From NCBI GenBank assembly GCA_030430165.1, contig JAUIGL010000013.1:1-64000 (forward strand): a stretch of 64,000 nucleotides of DNA, read 5' to 3'. The notes under the pieces were generated by a model. It was not told the origin of the DNA, searched no databases, and saw nothing but the letters and a program-made list of their open reading frames with translations. This document shows positions 16,789 to 26,236 of this stretch, piece by piece. Every line of letters begins with the position of its first letter. The first letter of the stretch is position 1. The position numbers and the translations under genes were made by a program. Origin of the DNA: a bacterium. Its GTDB lineage: Bacteria; Desulfobacterota; Binatia; HRBIN30; CADEER01.

Positions 16789-18287
16789 GCGGCGCTCCTC
16801 TTGCGGCCATTGCGCTTCTTCCGGGTCTTGGTCTTGCCGTCGGTGGGCGTCGCCTCGCGCTCGGCCTTGATGCGCTCCAAGAGGAGCGAGGCGGGCTCAT
16901 CGTTCGGGTCTTGGTCGGCGAGCTTGCCCTCAAACGCCCACTTGAGAATGGATTGGCGAGTTTGTTTGCTTCGAGCCGCAGTAGCGTCGAGGCTCGCCTC
17001 GATATTGTCTGCGATCGACGTGTATCGCGCTGTTGCTGCTGCGACCCTCATTTGCTCCAAGCGTGGGGCAAGCGGTACAGGGGTTTCTTCGATTTCCCTT
17101 GGACTGATGTTGGGTTGGGCAGCGCCGTAGGCTCGGGAAAGAGCGTTGGAGCCGATCGTGCTTGCAAGGAGGAACGTGTAGTCGGGGACAAGGAGATCTG
17201 GGGCCTGTGGCAAGAATCGCCCGACACGCTGGTTGAGCAACGCGATCTCGCTACCCGTGTACCGTCCCAATTTGCCGGTAGTAGCTCCTGACATCGCGAT
17301 CAGGATATCTCCACCCTTGACGTAGAAGCCGGACATATTGGACGCAATTCGATCCGGTATCCGAGGATTGCCGGGTAGTACCTGAGCCACACCCTCTGAG
17401 ATGTTTGAGATGCGGATTAGCGGACTTCCGGTCTCCTGATAGTCTATGCTCTTAAACGCAAAGCCCCCTTGGACACGACACAATTGCCCCATTGTTGCCC
17501 AACACCACCCTTCCGGCAGTTCCGGCAACTCCGACGTGTTTGGCGCCACCGGCTCCTTGTAGTTCGCCTTCCACTTGTCGTCCTTCGGCGCCTTGCCCCT
17601 GGCCTTGAGGGCGTCGAGTTCGGCTTCCTCCCACCGGCGGCGGCGCTCTGCGAGAATGCGCTCCAGAAGCACGGAGGCGGGCTCGTAGTCGCGGCCCTCC
17701 CGGCGGGCGAGTTCCGCCTCGGCCGGGACGAGCCGGCCCTCCACGGCGGCCTTGAGCACCGAGGCGCGATACCGCTTGAGGTTCGCCTGCACCCGCCCCA
17801 GCGTGGCCACGGCGTTGTCGAGCCGGGTGAAGTAGGACTCGATGGCCTCGACGATGCGGGTCTGCTCGGGGAGCGGAGCGACAGGGAATCGCGTCTTTCT
17901 CAGTAAGTCAAAGTGTCGGGCGTAGCCCTTGCTCGGGATGTCGGCCGCCTTGAGAGCCCAATAGCCGAACATTGGATCGACGGCGGCAGAGGGGGCGAGC
18001 ACCTTTACCCCGTCGGCACCCTGAATGAACCGACGGTCGCAGAACTTAACGCATCGAGTGTGATCGCCAAAGATGACGACCGGCAACGGTCCCGGATGGA
18101 CGAGGTTCTCGTCGTCGGAGTAGCCGCCGACGTATTCCTCGCCCTGGTCGACAACGGGGAATGCCCCCTCCGGCGAGTAGCTCTTTCGGGCCAGCTTTAG
18201 CTTCGAGCTGGTTACGTTCTCGAACAAGTCCCCGAAGTCCGCGGTTGTCCAACTCCTTACAGCGTGCGGACTCGACTCCTGGCTCAT
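16785..18287 (-). CDS. hsdS: Type I restriction specificity subunit HsdS, copy 2
   Basis: A 500-residue specificity subunit. TRD1 (residues 10-135) reads SWTTADFGDLFENVTSSKLKL and FPVVDQGEEYVGGY, unlike copy 1. The central block (IVEAIESYFTRLDNAVATLGRVQANLKRYRAS onward) is almost the same as in copy 1, TRD2 begins at LPEGWCWATMGQLCRVQGGFAF, and the tail again ends RKRSAA. The start overlaps hsdR by 4 bases. The operon therefore encodes two bispecific subunits, giving two methylation specificities with one HsdR and HsdM, assuming both fold. Confidence 0.93.
   Translation of the reverse strand: MSQESSPHAVRSWTTADFGDLFENVTSSKLKLARKSYSPEGAFPVVDQGEEYVGGYSDDENLVHPGPLPVVIFGDHTRCVKFCDRRFIQGADGVKVLAPSAAVDPMFGYWALKAADIPSKGYARHFDLLRKTRFPVAPLPEQTRIVEAIESYFTRLDNAVATLGRVQANLKRYRASVLKAAVEGRLVPAEAELARREGRDYEPASVLLERILAERRRRWEEAELDALKARGKAPKDDKWKANYKEPVAPNTSELPELPEGWCWATMGQLCRVQGGFAFKSIDYQETGSPLIRISNISEGVAQVLPGNPRIPDRIASNMSGFYVKGGDILIAMSGATTGKLGRYTGSEIALLNQRVGRFLPQAPDLLVPDYTFLLASTIGSNALSRAYGAAQPNISPREIEETPVPLAPRLEQMRVAAATARYTSIADNIEASLDATAARSKQTRQSILKWAFEGKLADQDPNDEPASLLLERIKAEREATPTDGKTKTRKKRNGRKRSAA
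17495..17870 (-). repeat. Conserved central block of hsdS copy 2
   Basis: The partner of 15835-16210, in direct orientation about 1.66 kb away. Crossover here would delete one hsdS or fuse TRD1 of copy 2 to TRD2 of copy 1. Confidence 0.75.
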
Positions 18288-21142
18288 GCCGCCAGCACCT
18301 CGTTCAACTCACGAATCACCGTCTTGAGGTCCTCCCCGAACACCTGCGCCGCCTTCCCGAGACCGCCCTCCTCGACGAAGGGTGTGTACTGGAAGTCGTC
18401 AAACCCGATCTCAAGGCTGGTTGCGACGTGGTCGCGCATCATCTCCAGCCACGCCCGCTGCTGGTCAGTGAACCGGCGCCCGGCGCTCTCCTGTTGGGCC
18501 AGCCAGTTGTCGAACCGTTCATGGACCTCCTCACCGAAGGGTTTCAGCTCGTCGTCCCGGTGCAGTGCGTAGCGGACGAGCGACACGATGTCGGTCAGCA
18601 TCCGCTCGCCCGAGCCCCGCACCTTGCTCTTGTCGAGGACCTCGTAGGCTCGCCACAGCTTCTCCGGCGTCCACGACCGCGGCGGCGCCTTGATCGCGGC
18701 GGCCAGGTCCTTGATGTCCTTGTATCGGAGCCGCATCCCCGGCGGCTGGTTGTAGAAGAACTGGAGGGCGTCGATCTCGTCCTTGTGCTCCGCCAGGTAG
18801 GACTCGAAGGACTGCACCAGCGACTGGGCCTTCTCCTTGGCCTCCTCTGAGGACCCGGCGTGGAGCAACTCGTCCTCGCTGACCTCGTCGATCACCTGCT
18901 CGAACTTGATCTTGAGGTTGGTGATCGTTTTCCGCAGGCCGGGGTTGGTCGCGAGCGGCGCCGTGGCGGCCTTGGCCAGTTTCTCGCCCGCCGTCTGGAT
19001 CTGCTCCTCGGTCGGCGCCTCGCCCTCGGGAACCGAGAACTTCTTCCGCGCCTCCTCGACCTGGCGGTCCGGGTTCACGGCATCGACGATCGCCCGCGTG
19101 ATGTCGCCGAGCCGCTTGCCGCCGGCGGCGTCGGTGATCAGCTTGTGCTCATCCGCCCCAAACTTCTTCTCCAGCCGCGCCATCCGCCCGGCCAGGGCGG
19201 ACAGCATCTCGGTGTCCGTGCCACCGGCGGCGACGTGCTCCAGCAGCTCCTTGAACGAGACGCCACGTTTCTGGTCGAGCGGTCGGGTGTCGGTCATCTC
19301 CTGGTTGGTGACGCCGACGCAGTCCACCAGGACGAAGTGGTCCTTCACGGTGGCGTCGTCGGTGACCGCCTGTAGCTCGTCCTTGCCGATGGTCCGAACG
19401 CCGCGGCCGACCATCTGGTCGTAGAAGATCCGGCTCTTGACCGTCCGCATGAACATCACGACCTCGATCGGCCGGATGTCCGTCCCGGTGGCGATCATGT
19501 CCACGGTGACGGCGATGCGCGGGTTGTAGGAGTTGCGGAAGTCCTGGATCAGGTCGCGAGGGCTGCGGCCCGTCGTCTTGTAGGTGATCTTCTGGGCGAA
19601 CTCGTCGCCCTTGGCGAACTCCTCGCGTACGATCGCGACGATGTCCTCGGCGTGGCTGTCGTTCTTGGCGAAGATCAGGGTCTTGGGCACCCTCTTGCGG
19701 CCGGGGAAGCACTCGGGGAGGCACTTGTCCCGGAAGGTGCGGATGATCGTCCTGATCTGGTCCTTCGCCACCACCTTCCGGTCGAGGTCCTCGGAGCCGT
19801 AGGTGTAGTCCTCGTCTGGGCGCTCCCATCGCAGCTCGCGAGTGGCCCGGTCGCGACGGCCAAGCACCACTCCGGGCTCGGCCACGACGGTCGAGCCCTC
19901 GCCCGAAATCTTGGTCTTGATCTCGTAGACCTCGAAATCGACGTTCACCCCGTCGGCGACGGCGTCCTCGCGCCGGTACTCCATGACCAGGTTCTTGTTG
20001 AAGAACCCGAACGTGTGCTTGGCCGGCGTCGCGGTGAGACCAACCAGGAAGGCGTCGAAGTACTCCAAGACCTGGCGCCAGATCGAGTAGATCGAGCGGT
20101 GGCACTCATCGACGACGATCACGTCGAAGAACTCGGGCGGCACCGATCGGTTGTAGGCGACGGTGACGGGCTCGCGGTCGGCGCCCCCCTCGAAGGCGGA
20201 GAACTCGTCGGCCTCCTCCTCGATCTCCTCGCCCGAGAGCATCGAGTAGAGGCGCTGGATGGTGCTGACCACCACCTTGGCCGAGTCGCCGACGGTCCCC
20301 GAGGTGAGGCGCTGGATGTTGTACAGCTCCTCAAACTTCCGGTTGTCGTCGGGGGTCCGGTAGTTTTGGAACTCCTTCTCGGCCTGCTCGCCGAGGTTGC
20401 CGCGATCGACCAGGAACAGCACCCGGCGGGCGCCGCCGTACTTGATGAGCCGGTAGATCGAGGTCACGGCCACGAAGGTCTTGCCCGACCCGGTGGCCAT
20501 CTGGAGCAGTGCGCGGGGGTGGTTGTCGTAGAAGGACCTCTCCAGGCTGGTCACGGCCCGTTGCTGGTTCCTCCACAGGCCCTCGGTGTGTAGCTCGGGC
20601 ATGGCCCGCAGGCGGGACCGCAGGGTCGAGGGCTTGTCCGAACCGATCTTGCGGCGGGCGAACTCAGCCGCCGGCAACCAGTCTTTGGCCCACTCCCTGG
20701 TCGGGGCCGCGGTTAGCCATTCCGCTATCGTGTCGGGTCGGTGGAAGTTGAACACCCGCCGGCTGCGCGGCGCCGGGTCGAGATCGTTACGGAACAATGT
20801 GTCGGCACCGGTGCTGGCGTAGAGGAACGGCAGCGGCCGGACGGGCGGCTTGAGCAGCTCGGGGAGCCCGGTCGCGTACTTCTCGGCCTGGACCTGGACC
20901 CCGCTAAGAGTGTGGCCCATTGGCTTGGCTTCGACCACGCCGATGGGCTTCTCGTCCACGAACAGTAGGTAGTCGGCGTAGCCGTGGTCGGCTGCCATCT
21001 TGAACTCGCGCACCGCAACGCCTCGGCGCTCGGAGAGGTTCATGTCGGCGTAGTCCTGGACGGCCCACCCGGCGGCGTCGAGGCTGGCGTCGATCTTCCT
21101 CCGAGCGGCCTCCTCTGGGCCGCGGGCGCCGGGCGGGGTCAA
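18284..21142 (-). CDS. hsdR: Type I restriction endonuclease/translocase subunit HsdR
   Basis: A 952-residue subunit. The N-terminal nuclease domain has D57 and E71-A-K73 (GVVEAKP), the PD-(D/E)xK signature. The SF2 motor has Walker A MATGSGKT (215-222), DECH (345-348) and GLTATP. A C-terminal helical region that docks on the methylase follows. A TTG start is used here, since an in-frame stop lies 11 codons upstream with no ATG or GTG between; GGGAG sits 8 bases before it. First gene of the operon, overlapping hsdS by 4 bases. Confidence 0.94.
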   Translation of the reverse strand: MTPPGARGPEEAARRKIDASLDAAGWAVQDYADMNLSERRGVAVREFKMAADHGYADYLLFVDEKPIGVVEAKPMGHTLSGVQVQAEKYATGLPELLKPPVRPLPFLYASTGADTLFRNDLDPAPRSRRVFNFHRPDTIAEWLTAAPTREWAKDWLPAAEFARRKIGSDKPSTLRSRLRAMPELHTEGLWRNQQRAVTSLERSFYDNHPRALLQMATGSGKTFVAVTSIYRLIKYGGARRVLFLVDRGNLGEQAEKEFQNYRTPDDNRKFEELYNIQRLTSGTVGDSAKVVVSTIQRLYSMLSGEEIEEEADEFSAFEGGADREPVTVAYNRSVPPEFFDVIVVDECHRSIYSIWRQVLEYFDAFLVGLTATPAKHTFGFFNKNLVMEYRREDAVADGVNVDFEVYEIKTKISGEGSTVVAEPGVVLGRRDRATRELRWERPDEDYTYGSEDLDRKVVAKDQIRTIIRTFRDKCLPECFPGRKRVPKTLIFAKNDSHAEDIVAIVREEFAKGDEFAQKITYKTTGRSPRDLIQDFRNSYNPRIAVTVDMIATGTDIRPIEVVMFMRTVKSRIFYDQMVGRGVRTIGKDELQAVTDDATVKDHFVLVDCVGVTNQEMTDTRPLDQKRGVSFKELLEHVAAGGTDTEMLSALAGRMARLEKKFGADEHKLITDAAGGKRLGDITRAIVDAVNPDRQVEEARKKFSVPEGEAPTEEQIQTAGEKLAKAATAPLATNPGLRKTITNLKIKFEQVIDEVSEDELLHAGSSEEAKEKAQSLVQSFESYLAEHKDEIDALQFFYNQPPGMRLRYKDIKDLAAAIKAPPRSWTPEKLWRAYEVLDKSKVRGSGERMLTDIVSLVRYALHRDDELKPFGEEVHERFDNWLAQQESAGRRFTDQQRAWLEMMRDHVATSLEIGFDDFQYTPFVEEGGLGKAAQVFGEDLKTVIRELNEVLAA

Positions 21143-21876
21143 ACCGCAAGCTCCCGCAACGACACTGGCCCACTAAGGAACCTCTCCGGCAGACGGCCTT
21201 CCATACGCAGCCGAGTTAGCAAATACCACTCCGTCAGCCAACGAACTGCCTAGCTGCCCCAGAGACTTCACCGCTCTCGCCAAGTAAGCAAAACCTACGT
21301 GTCCATGGGGGGTCCCGCGAGGGCGTATCCCACCCATGGGGGGTTCGTGCTCATTCGCAGGGCGAATCCGCGCCAACGGTGGCCGGCAAATCACAGAGCC
21401 AGGGCGAAGCCCCGGTCGATGAGCGCCAGGGGGCCGCCGGTTCTACTCCCCGCAATGCGCCTACTCACAGCCCTTCGGGTCGTCGGACCGATAGGCCCCT
21501 TGCCCCTCAAGCCTGGCAGCGGGAACTTCGGGCGCTCGGTGCTTGCGGTTCCACCAGGCGACTGTGAACAGCAGGCAGCCGGACGAGAGGCGCTCGACTT
21601 TGGCAGGTACGGTCCTTGTTCTTGTTGGACGAGAGCGAGCCCGTTGCCGCGGTTTTGGGAAATAGAGACTTGGATCAAGCATTCGGATCAGAACACTGGC
21701 CGAGACCGAGGGGCCGTCGAAATGGCCCTGCTTCTACTTTCCCTTTCTCTCTCGTTGAACCAGCTACTACGAGTCATTGACTACTCCCTTGATGGTCCTT
21801 GGAACCGCTTTGAAACTTCTTTGACTCCACCTTGATGTTGCAACTCTGGCGCGGTGCGACCGCCGATCGAGTGGCC
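21143..21876. other. Gene-free stretch upstream of hsdR
   Basis: I find no convincing gene in these 734 bases. Frames of up to 178 codons have unlikely composition and no ribosome sites. CCATGGGGGGT occurs twice as a direct repeat (21303 and 21334). The hsdR promoter presumably lies at the left end, but no clear -35/-10 pair stands out. Confidence 0.45.
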
Positions 21877-22923
21877 TTACGAGGCGCGGCAAACGAAGAA
21901 GTCCGTCAGCTTGTTGTACTCGGCCAAGTACCTCTCGCTCTTGTCGGCCAGTTCGAAGCACCAGAGAGCGGTGGCCCTTGTATGCGGGCGGTAGCGTAGA
22001 CGGGCGACCTCCACGACTGACGCATTTTGGAGATGCCGAACGACCGGAATCACGAACACGCCCTCTGAAACAAGCCTCTCGTGTAGGTCATCGTCTCCGA
22101 GCATCACGCGGCCGGCCTCAACAGCGGCGATCCCCACGCGCTCTTCCCAGGAACCTTCCTCTCCGCCGCCGAGAGGATGCAACAGTTCCGACTCGGAATC
22201 ACTGCTCTCGGCAAGATAGGGAATCCACTCGATCAGACCCACATCTCCCAGCGTGTCTAGCCTTTGCACCAGATCGGACCTGTCGTCGGCTCCCTGCACC
22301 TTCTCTTTCCGGGAAGGTTGCTTTCGGTGGCACTCAAGCAGCGGCGTCCAGTTGATCCTCAGCTCCCCACCGGTGAACTCAAACAGTTGGTACTCGTTGC
22401 GATTCGCAACTCGTTGGCGGTGATAGACCTTTGAGAGATGGCGTCGCGACACTCCGCCATCGGCGGCGAGGTGATGGCCGTGGTAGAGGTCAACAAAGAG
22501 TCGAAGGACCAGAACCTCCTGGGTCTGCCGCAGTCGCTCGATCGGCGGCAGCTCCTCCACTACGCCTGTCACCAAGGCATTGGGCAGCCAGATCCAATCG
22601 GGCTGCTCCTCTGCGTCCATACGCAAACGGTCCACCCCACGGCCCAGCTTGGAGAACGGCATGATGTCGTAGCGGGGTTTGCTGCCCCCCTGTAGTTTCT
22701 CCAGGAAGCCCTTCTCGCAAAGGCTCGCAATCGCATCCTTGGCCCGCCAGCGGCTAATCCCCGTGTACTTCTCAATAGCGTTCGTACTAGCTCGCGAGAT
22801 GCGGTTGCTGCGATCGCTGAACGCGGCCAACACCAAGTAGGCGACCGCGGGGTTCATCCCTAGCCCACATACTTCTGCCCAAGAGCGGCGGTCGATTTGG
22901 AAGAAGCCTCCCCGGTGCCCCAT
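21877..22923 (-). CDS. Helix-turn-helix protein, possible replication initiator of the element
   Basis: A 348-residue protein with a winged-helix-like N-terminus: FFQIDRRSWAEV, MNPAVAYLVLAAFSDRSNRISRAS, then a recognition-helix segment TNAIEKYTGISRWRAKDAIASL. The C-terminal half has no recognisable motif. It follows the excisionase-like gene after 3 bases, probably in one transcript. The layout (xis-like gene then a large HTH protein, integrase diverging) is typical of integrative elements, where such proteins act in replication or control. Assignment is tentative. Confidence 0.55.
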   Translation of the reverse strand: MGHRGGFFQIDRRSWAEVCGLGMNPAVAYLVLAAFSDRSNRISRASTNAIEKYTGISRWRAKDAIASLCEKGFLEKLQGGSKPRYDIMPFSKLGRGVDRLRMDAEEQPDWIWLPNALVTGVVEELPPIERLRQTQEVLVLRLFVDLYHGHHLAADGGVSRRHLSKVYHRQRVANRNEYQLFEFTGGELRINWTPLLECHRKQPSRKEKVQGADDRSDLVQRLDTLGDVGLIEWIPYLAESSDSESELLHPLGGGEEGSWEERVGIAAVEAGRVMLGDDDLHERLVSEGVFVIPVVRHLQNASVVEVARLRYRPHTRATALWCFELADKSERYLAEYNKLTDFFVCRAS

Positions 22924-22926
22924 GCC

Positions 22927-23133
22927 TCAGCGCGAGGTGTTCTCGGTCGTTCCGGCCGCAGCCAGCCATCGGTCGAAGGCCGCCCTCGGAATGACCACTC
23001 GGCGGCCGATCTTCCGAGACGGGAGTTCGCCCCGGCGTATTGCCGCGTATCCAGAGTTCCTAGAAATCCCAATTATTTCACAGGCTTCGGAGACCGTCAG
23101 GGTCTCCCTTACATTAGGAACGTCCTTGCTCAT
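22927..23133 (-). CDS. Excisionase-like helix-turn-helix protein
   Basis: 68 residues from the ATG at 23133, which has AAAGGAGGAG upstream. The sequence ETLTVSEACEIIGISRNSGYAAIRRGELPSRKIGRRVVIPRAAFDRWL is the MerR-like/excisionase HTH (HTH_17) pattern. In integrative elements such proteins bend DNA at the att site and set the direction of recombination. It is divergent from the zinc-finger/integrase unit, with a shared control region of about 125 bp. Confidence 0.8.
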   Translation of the reverse strand: MSKDVPNVRETLTVSEACEIIGISRNSGYAAIRRGELPSRKIGRRVVIPRAAFDRWLAAAGTTENTSR

Positions 23134-23172
23134 TCCACTGCTCCTCCTTTGGGGCCCATTTTTATGTGTCAT

Positions 23173-23216
23173 TAACTACCAACAAGGATTGACACGTGCA
23201 ACACGTGTTATAAAGA
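23173..23216. promoter_or_regulatory. Divergent promoter region with two CACGTG boxes
   Basis: On the plus strand TTGACA (23189-23194) is followed 16 bases later by TAAAGA, directed at the zinc-finger gene. On the minus strand TTGCAC (23201-23196) is followed 17 bases later by TAGTTA (23178-23173), directed at the excisionase-like gene. Two ACACGTG boxes (23192 and 23201), each with a CACGTG palindrome, overlap both promoters and are a likely operator. Confidence 0.45.
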
Positions 23217-23260
23217 ATTATCGTAATGCTTTTGCTTGCTTTGAGAATCGCGCCGTGGTC

Positions 23261-24289
23261 ATGACACCCGTGGCTCTGTTGATCGACTTCCGCTGGCCCG
23301 TCGCCGGCTCCGGGTACGAGTGGACCACCGGGATGTCCGCTCCGGCGGGGAACAACGGATTGCCCGAGTTAGGGCCACCTATCGAAGTGCTGGCCGAATC
23401 GCCGAATCCTGACCTTCGACCTCGTCGCGTGGTCGAGGCCAGCGAAGACACAGCGTTGTTTCGCGAGTTCTCGCAGATAGCCCCGTCCAAAGAGGGGATT
23501 CGGGGCTTCGCAAATTCCTACGGATTACTTGGAGGGCACTGCACGAAGCGGATAGCTGTGCGGCGGGACGGTGAAGGGTCCCTACGCGAAGGCTGGGGCG
23601 AACCGCTCGATATCTGGAAGGCCGAAATCGCGAAGCTTCGGGTTGCCGTCGAGCTATGGGACCGGGCGCAGTCGGGGCCCCTTGAGGACGTGGATGACCT
23701 AGTGAAGCTCGAACCTACTGACACCGAAGCTACAAAACGCCCTCTCGCAACATCAGCCACCGGGATCAGTGTGTCGCTCTACGACCCTTTCGACAGACAA
23801 CGGATGATCTTGACCACCTCGGTGTTCTCGCCGGAGATCGCAGCTCAGGGCCGCGTTGGATACTTGCGATTCGCCCTCAATGAGTTCGTTAACGGCCAGA
23901 TCGCCGATGAGGTCTCACCGCGACTTGCCTGGGATACAGGCGCAGCACACGGCCGCCTTGTAGTCGCTCCGAGAAGCCTGCGCTCGATGCTGTGGTTGCA
24001 ACTTGCGGCCGCGATATCAGCAGACAGGCGGTACCGCGCCTGCGCACAGTGCGGCAAGGAGTTCGAACTTTCCGCGGACGCGATCCGAACCAGTCGGCGA
24101 TATTGCTCTGAGTCATGCCGTGCGAAGGCGTACCGCACAAGACAATCGCGAGCGGCTGAGATGCACGCAGCTGGCGTTGCAATCGAGGAGATCGCCGATG
24201 AACTTGGCGCCCAACCCGAGGCCGTTGCTGCGTGGGTCAGCGGGAAGCGTCGGAGACGCGCCCGATCCAATTCGGAGAGAAGCCAATGA
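23261..24289 (+). CDS. Zinc-finger protein with C-terminal CGNR-like domain
   Basis: 342 residues if the ATG at 23261 is used; GTG at 23255 is an alternative and neither has a clear ribosome site. The first 250 residues (VALLIDFRWPV..., SVSLYDPFDRQRMILTT, GRLVVAPRSLRSMLWLQLAAAIS) are unassigned. The C-terminus holds C261-x2-C264 (CAQCGKEF) and C282-x3-C286 (YCSESCRAKAYRTRQ), the CGNR-type zinc finger seen in many actinobacterial and element-borne regulators, followed by a short helical tail. It overlaps the integrase start by 4 bases and is probably co-expressed with it. Confidence 0.65.
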   Translation: MTPVALLIDFRWPVAGSGYEWTTGMSAPAGNNGLPELGPPIEVLAESPNPDLRPRRVVEASEDTALFREFSQIAPSKEGIRGFANSYGLLGGHCTKRIAVRRDGEGSLREGWGEPLDIWKAEIAKLRVAVELWDRAQSGPLEDVDDLVKLEPTDTEATKRPLATSATGISVSLYDPFDRQRMILTTSVFSPEIAAQGRVGYLRFALNEFVNGQIADEVSPRLAWDTGAAHGRLVVAPRSLRSMLWLQLAAAISADRRYRACAQCGKEFELSADAIRTSRRYCSESCRAKAYRTRQSRAAEMHAAGVAIEEIADELGAQPEAVAAWVSGKRRRRARSNSERSQ

Positions 24290-25449
24290 AGGGTCACATC
24301 CGTAAACGTGGCAAGAGTTCATGGACCGTCTACATCTACCGAGGCCGTGACGAAGACGGAAAGGACCGCTACGACACATTCACAATCCGCGGCTCCAAGC
24401 AGGACGCCGAAGACGAGAGGATCCGCCAACTAGGCAAGCTCGCCGAGGGTTCTTACGTCGAACCATCACGCCTGACTGTTGGTGATTTCCTCCGGCAATG
24501 GCTTCGTGACTGCGCAGAACCAAAGGTCACGACCAAAACCTTCGAGCGTTACGAGGAGATCGTGCGCCTTCATTTGATTCCAAATCTCGGTCAGCGCCGG
24601 CTCCAAAAGCTTCGGTCGCTACATATCCAGAGTTACCTCGCAGAAGCTTTGCAGAGAGGCAGAAAGGACGGCCGCGAAGGCGGGCTGTCGCCACAGACTA
24701 TCCGGCACCATCATCGCGTCCTACACCTGGCCTTGAAGCAGGCGGTTCGATGGCAGCTCCTCACCCGCAATCCGGCCGACGAAGTCGATCCGCCGAGGGT
24801 CCCTCACCGAGAAATGAACGTACTGACGGAGGAACAGCTCCAGGTACTCCTGAACCTGGCTAAGGACTCGGAGCTTTACATACCGATCCTGATCGCGGCG
24901 ACGACGGGAATGAGGCGCGGCGAGGTTCTCGCACTGCGGTGGTCCGATATCGACTTCGAGCGCAGCACGGCCGTGGTTCAGAGGTCGCTGAGCAGCACAC
25001 GTGGAGGCTCCCGAATCAAAGAGACTAAGTCGCGACGGGGCCGGCGCACCGTCGCACTCCTGCAAACTTGCCTTGCGGCACTACGCCGCCACAAAGCTGA
25101 CCAGGGTCGGAATCGACTCCGCCTCGGCCCGCTCTATCAAGATCTCGACCTAGTCTGTGCCCGACTCCATGGAACTCACATGGACCCGGCAGAAGTCAGC
25201 TCTGGCTTCGCGTCGATCATCCGAAATAGCAACTTGCCGAAAGTGAGACTTCACGACCTGCGCCACAGCCACGCAACTCACCTACTGCGCCAGAACGTGC
25301 ACCCGAAGATCGTCAGCGAACGCCTTGGCCACTCAACAATCAGCATTACGCTCGACACCTACAGCCACGTCGTTCCGGGAATGCAGGACGAGGCTGTCCA
25401 GAAGCTGGACGCCGCGCTCCGAGCAGCCGCCAACAAGGACAGGGAATGA
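24286..25449 (+). CDS. Tyrosine-family site-specific integrase
   Basis: A 387-residue phage-type integrase. It has an N-terminal arm-binding region (1-60), a SAM-like core-binding domain (TVGDFLRQWLRDC to about 165) and a catalytic domain with R210 (TTGMRRGEVLALRW), K248, H323-x2-R326 (LHDLRHSHATHLL), H349 (ERLGHSTI) and nucleophile Y359 (TLDTYSHV). All catalytic residues are present. The ATG at 24286 has GGAGAGAAG just upstream and overlaps the preceding stop. It lies about 900 bp from the tRNA-Sec end of the element, and is the enzyme expected to have used that site. Confidence 0.94.
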   Translation: MKGHIRKRGKSSWTVYIYRGRDEDGKDRYDTFTIRGSKQDAEDERIRQLGKLAEGSYVEPSRLTVGDFLRQWLRDCAEPKVTTKTFERYEEIVRLHLIPNLGQRRLQKLRSLHIQSYLAEALQRGRKDGREGGLSPQTIRHHHRVLHLALKQAVRWQLLTRNPADEVDPPRVPHREMNVLTEEQLQVLLNLAKDSELYIPILIAATTGMRRGEVLALRWSDIDFERSTAVVQRSLSSTRGGSRIKETKSRRGRRTVALLQTCLAALRRHKADQGRNRLRLGPLYQDLDLVCARLHGTHMDPAEVSSGFASIIRNSNLPKVRLHDLRHSHATHLLRQNVHPKIVSERLGHSTISITLDTYSHVVPGMQDEAVQKLDAALRAAANKDRE

Positions 25450-25477
25450 ACCCGACTCAAGGCGGTTCGATCGGTCG

Positions 25478-26200
25478 CTAACGCGACAGCCCGGCAACCC
25501 TGATTTGATCGGCCCACGTCGCCTGAACTCGGTCGATCCCGACTCGGAGAGGTTCGCAATGGCGTTCCTGTCCGACTAGAAGGAATAGGACCCCGGCGGT
25601 GGAGAATGCTTCAATCAGGGGCGCCCCGAGGCGGTCCCTGAGTTCGCCTGCCATCTGTTCGATGAACACGGGCCGCTTCACCCGACGGAAGTGCTGGTAG
25701 ATCAGCAGAGATTTCCCCGATTCCCACAATTCACAGACCTCTTGCCAAGCAACGTACTTTGACGAGTCCTTGCGACCGATCGGCTTGGATCGAACCTCAA
25801 GCCCGTTGTCGGGGTCCAGGAAAACCAGGTCGTAGGCACGGGCTCTTTCCTGCAACGAATCGAACCATCCCTCACGATGTCGGGAAGCATCCGGGACGAT
25901 GTCGGAGAAGTAACCTGCACCCGCGAGCAAATGTGAGTCCGCGATCATCGAGACTCGACGCCCGGCGCCCCGTACCAGAAACCCCCTGAGCCCCTGGTAG
26001 AGTTCGGGGTCATGTTTTCCGAATTTCTCAGGCTGCGAGAGGTACGCAGTCTTGCTACCGTCCGCCCCGCCGTCGTCCGGCGTTAGCATCCAGGCCACCA
26101 GCAGCTTCAATCCCGAGTCCGTCACGAGCGACCTGAGTAAGCCGTACTTTCGATAGTCGTTCACATCGCCGAAGTACTGGTTCTTCAAGCTCGCCCTCAC
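25478..26200 (-). CDS. Conserved unassigned protein beside the integrase
   Basis: 240 residues from GTG 26200; TTG at 26188 has a better ribosome site (AGGTGAGGG) and is an alternative start. Notable segments are NQYFGDVNDYRKYGLLRSL, YDLVFLDPDNGLEVRSKPIG and KSLLIYQHFRRVKRP. The order of a GD..DY.K helix, a DPDNG element after hydrophobic residues, and a later Y.H.RR segment is loosely like Rossmann methyltransferases such as RlmJ, but I cannot confirm this. It points toward the integrase 3' end and is element cargo. Function unknown. Confidence 0.55.
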   Translation of the reverse strand: MRASLKNQYFGDVNDYRKYGLLRSLVTDSGLKLLVAWMLTPDDGGADGSKTAYLSQPEKFGKHDPELYQGLRGFLVRGAGRRVSMIADSHLLAGAGYFSDIVPDASRHREGWFDSLQERARAYDLVFLDPDNGLEVRSKPIGRKDSSKYVAWQEVCELWESGKSLLIYQHFRRVKRPVFIEQMAGELRDRLGAPLIEAFSTAGVLFLLVGQERHCEPLRVGIDRVQATWADQIRVAGLSR

Positions 26201-26236
26201 CTTCCGCGTTCATCTGCCGTCCGAAATCGGTCACGC

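Noticed and set aside
21391-21682. Two overlapping minus-strand frames of 73 and 95 codons
   Set aside because: No ribosome site, no known motif and unusual composition; not enough to call a gene.
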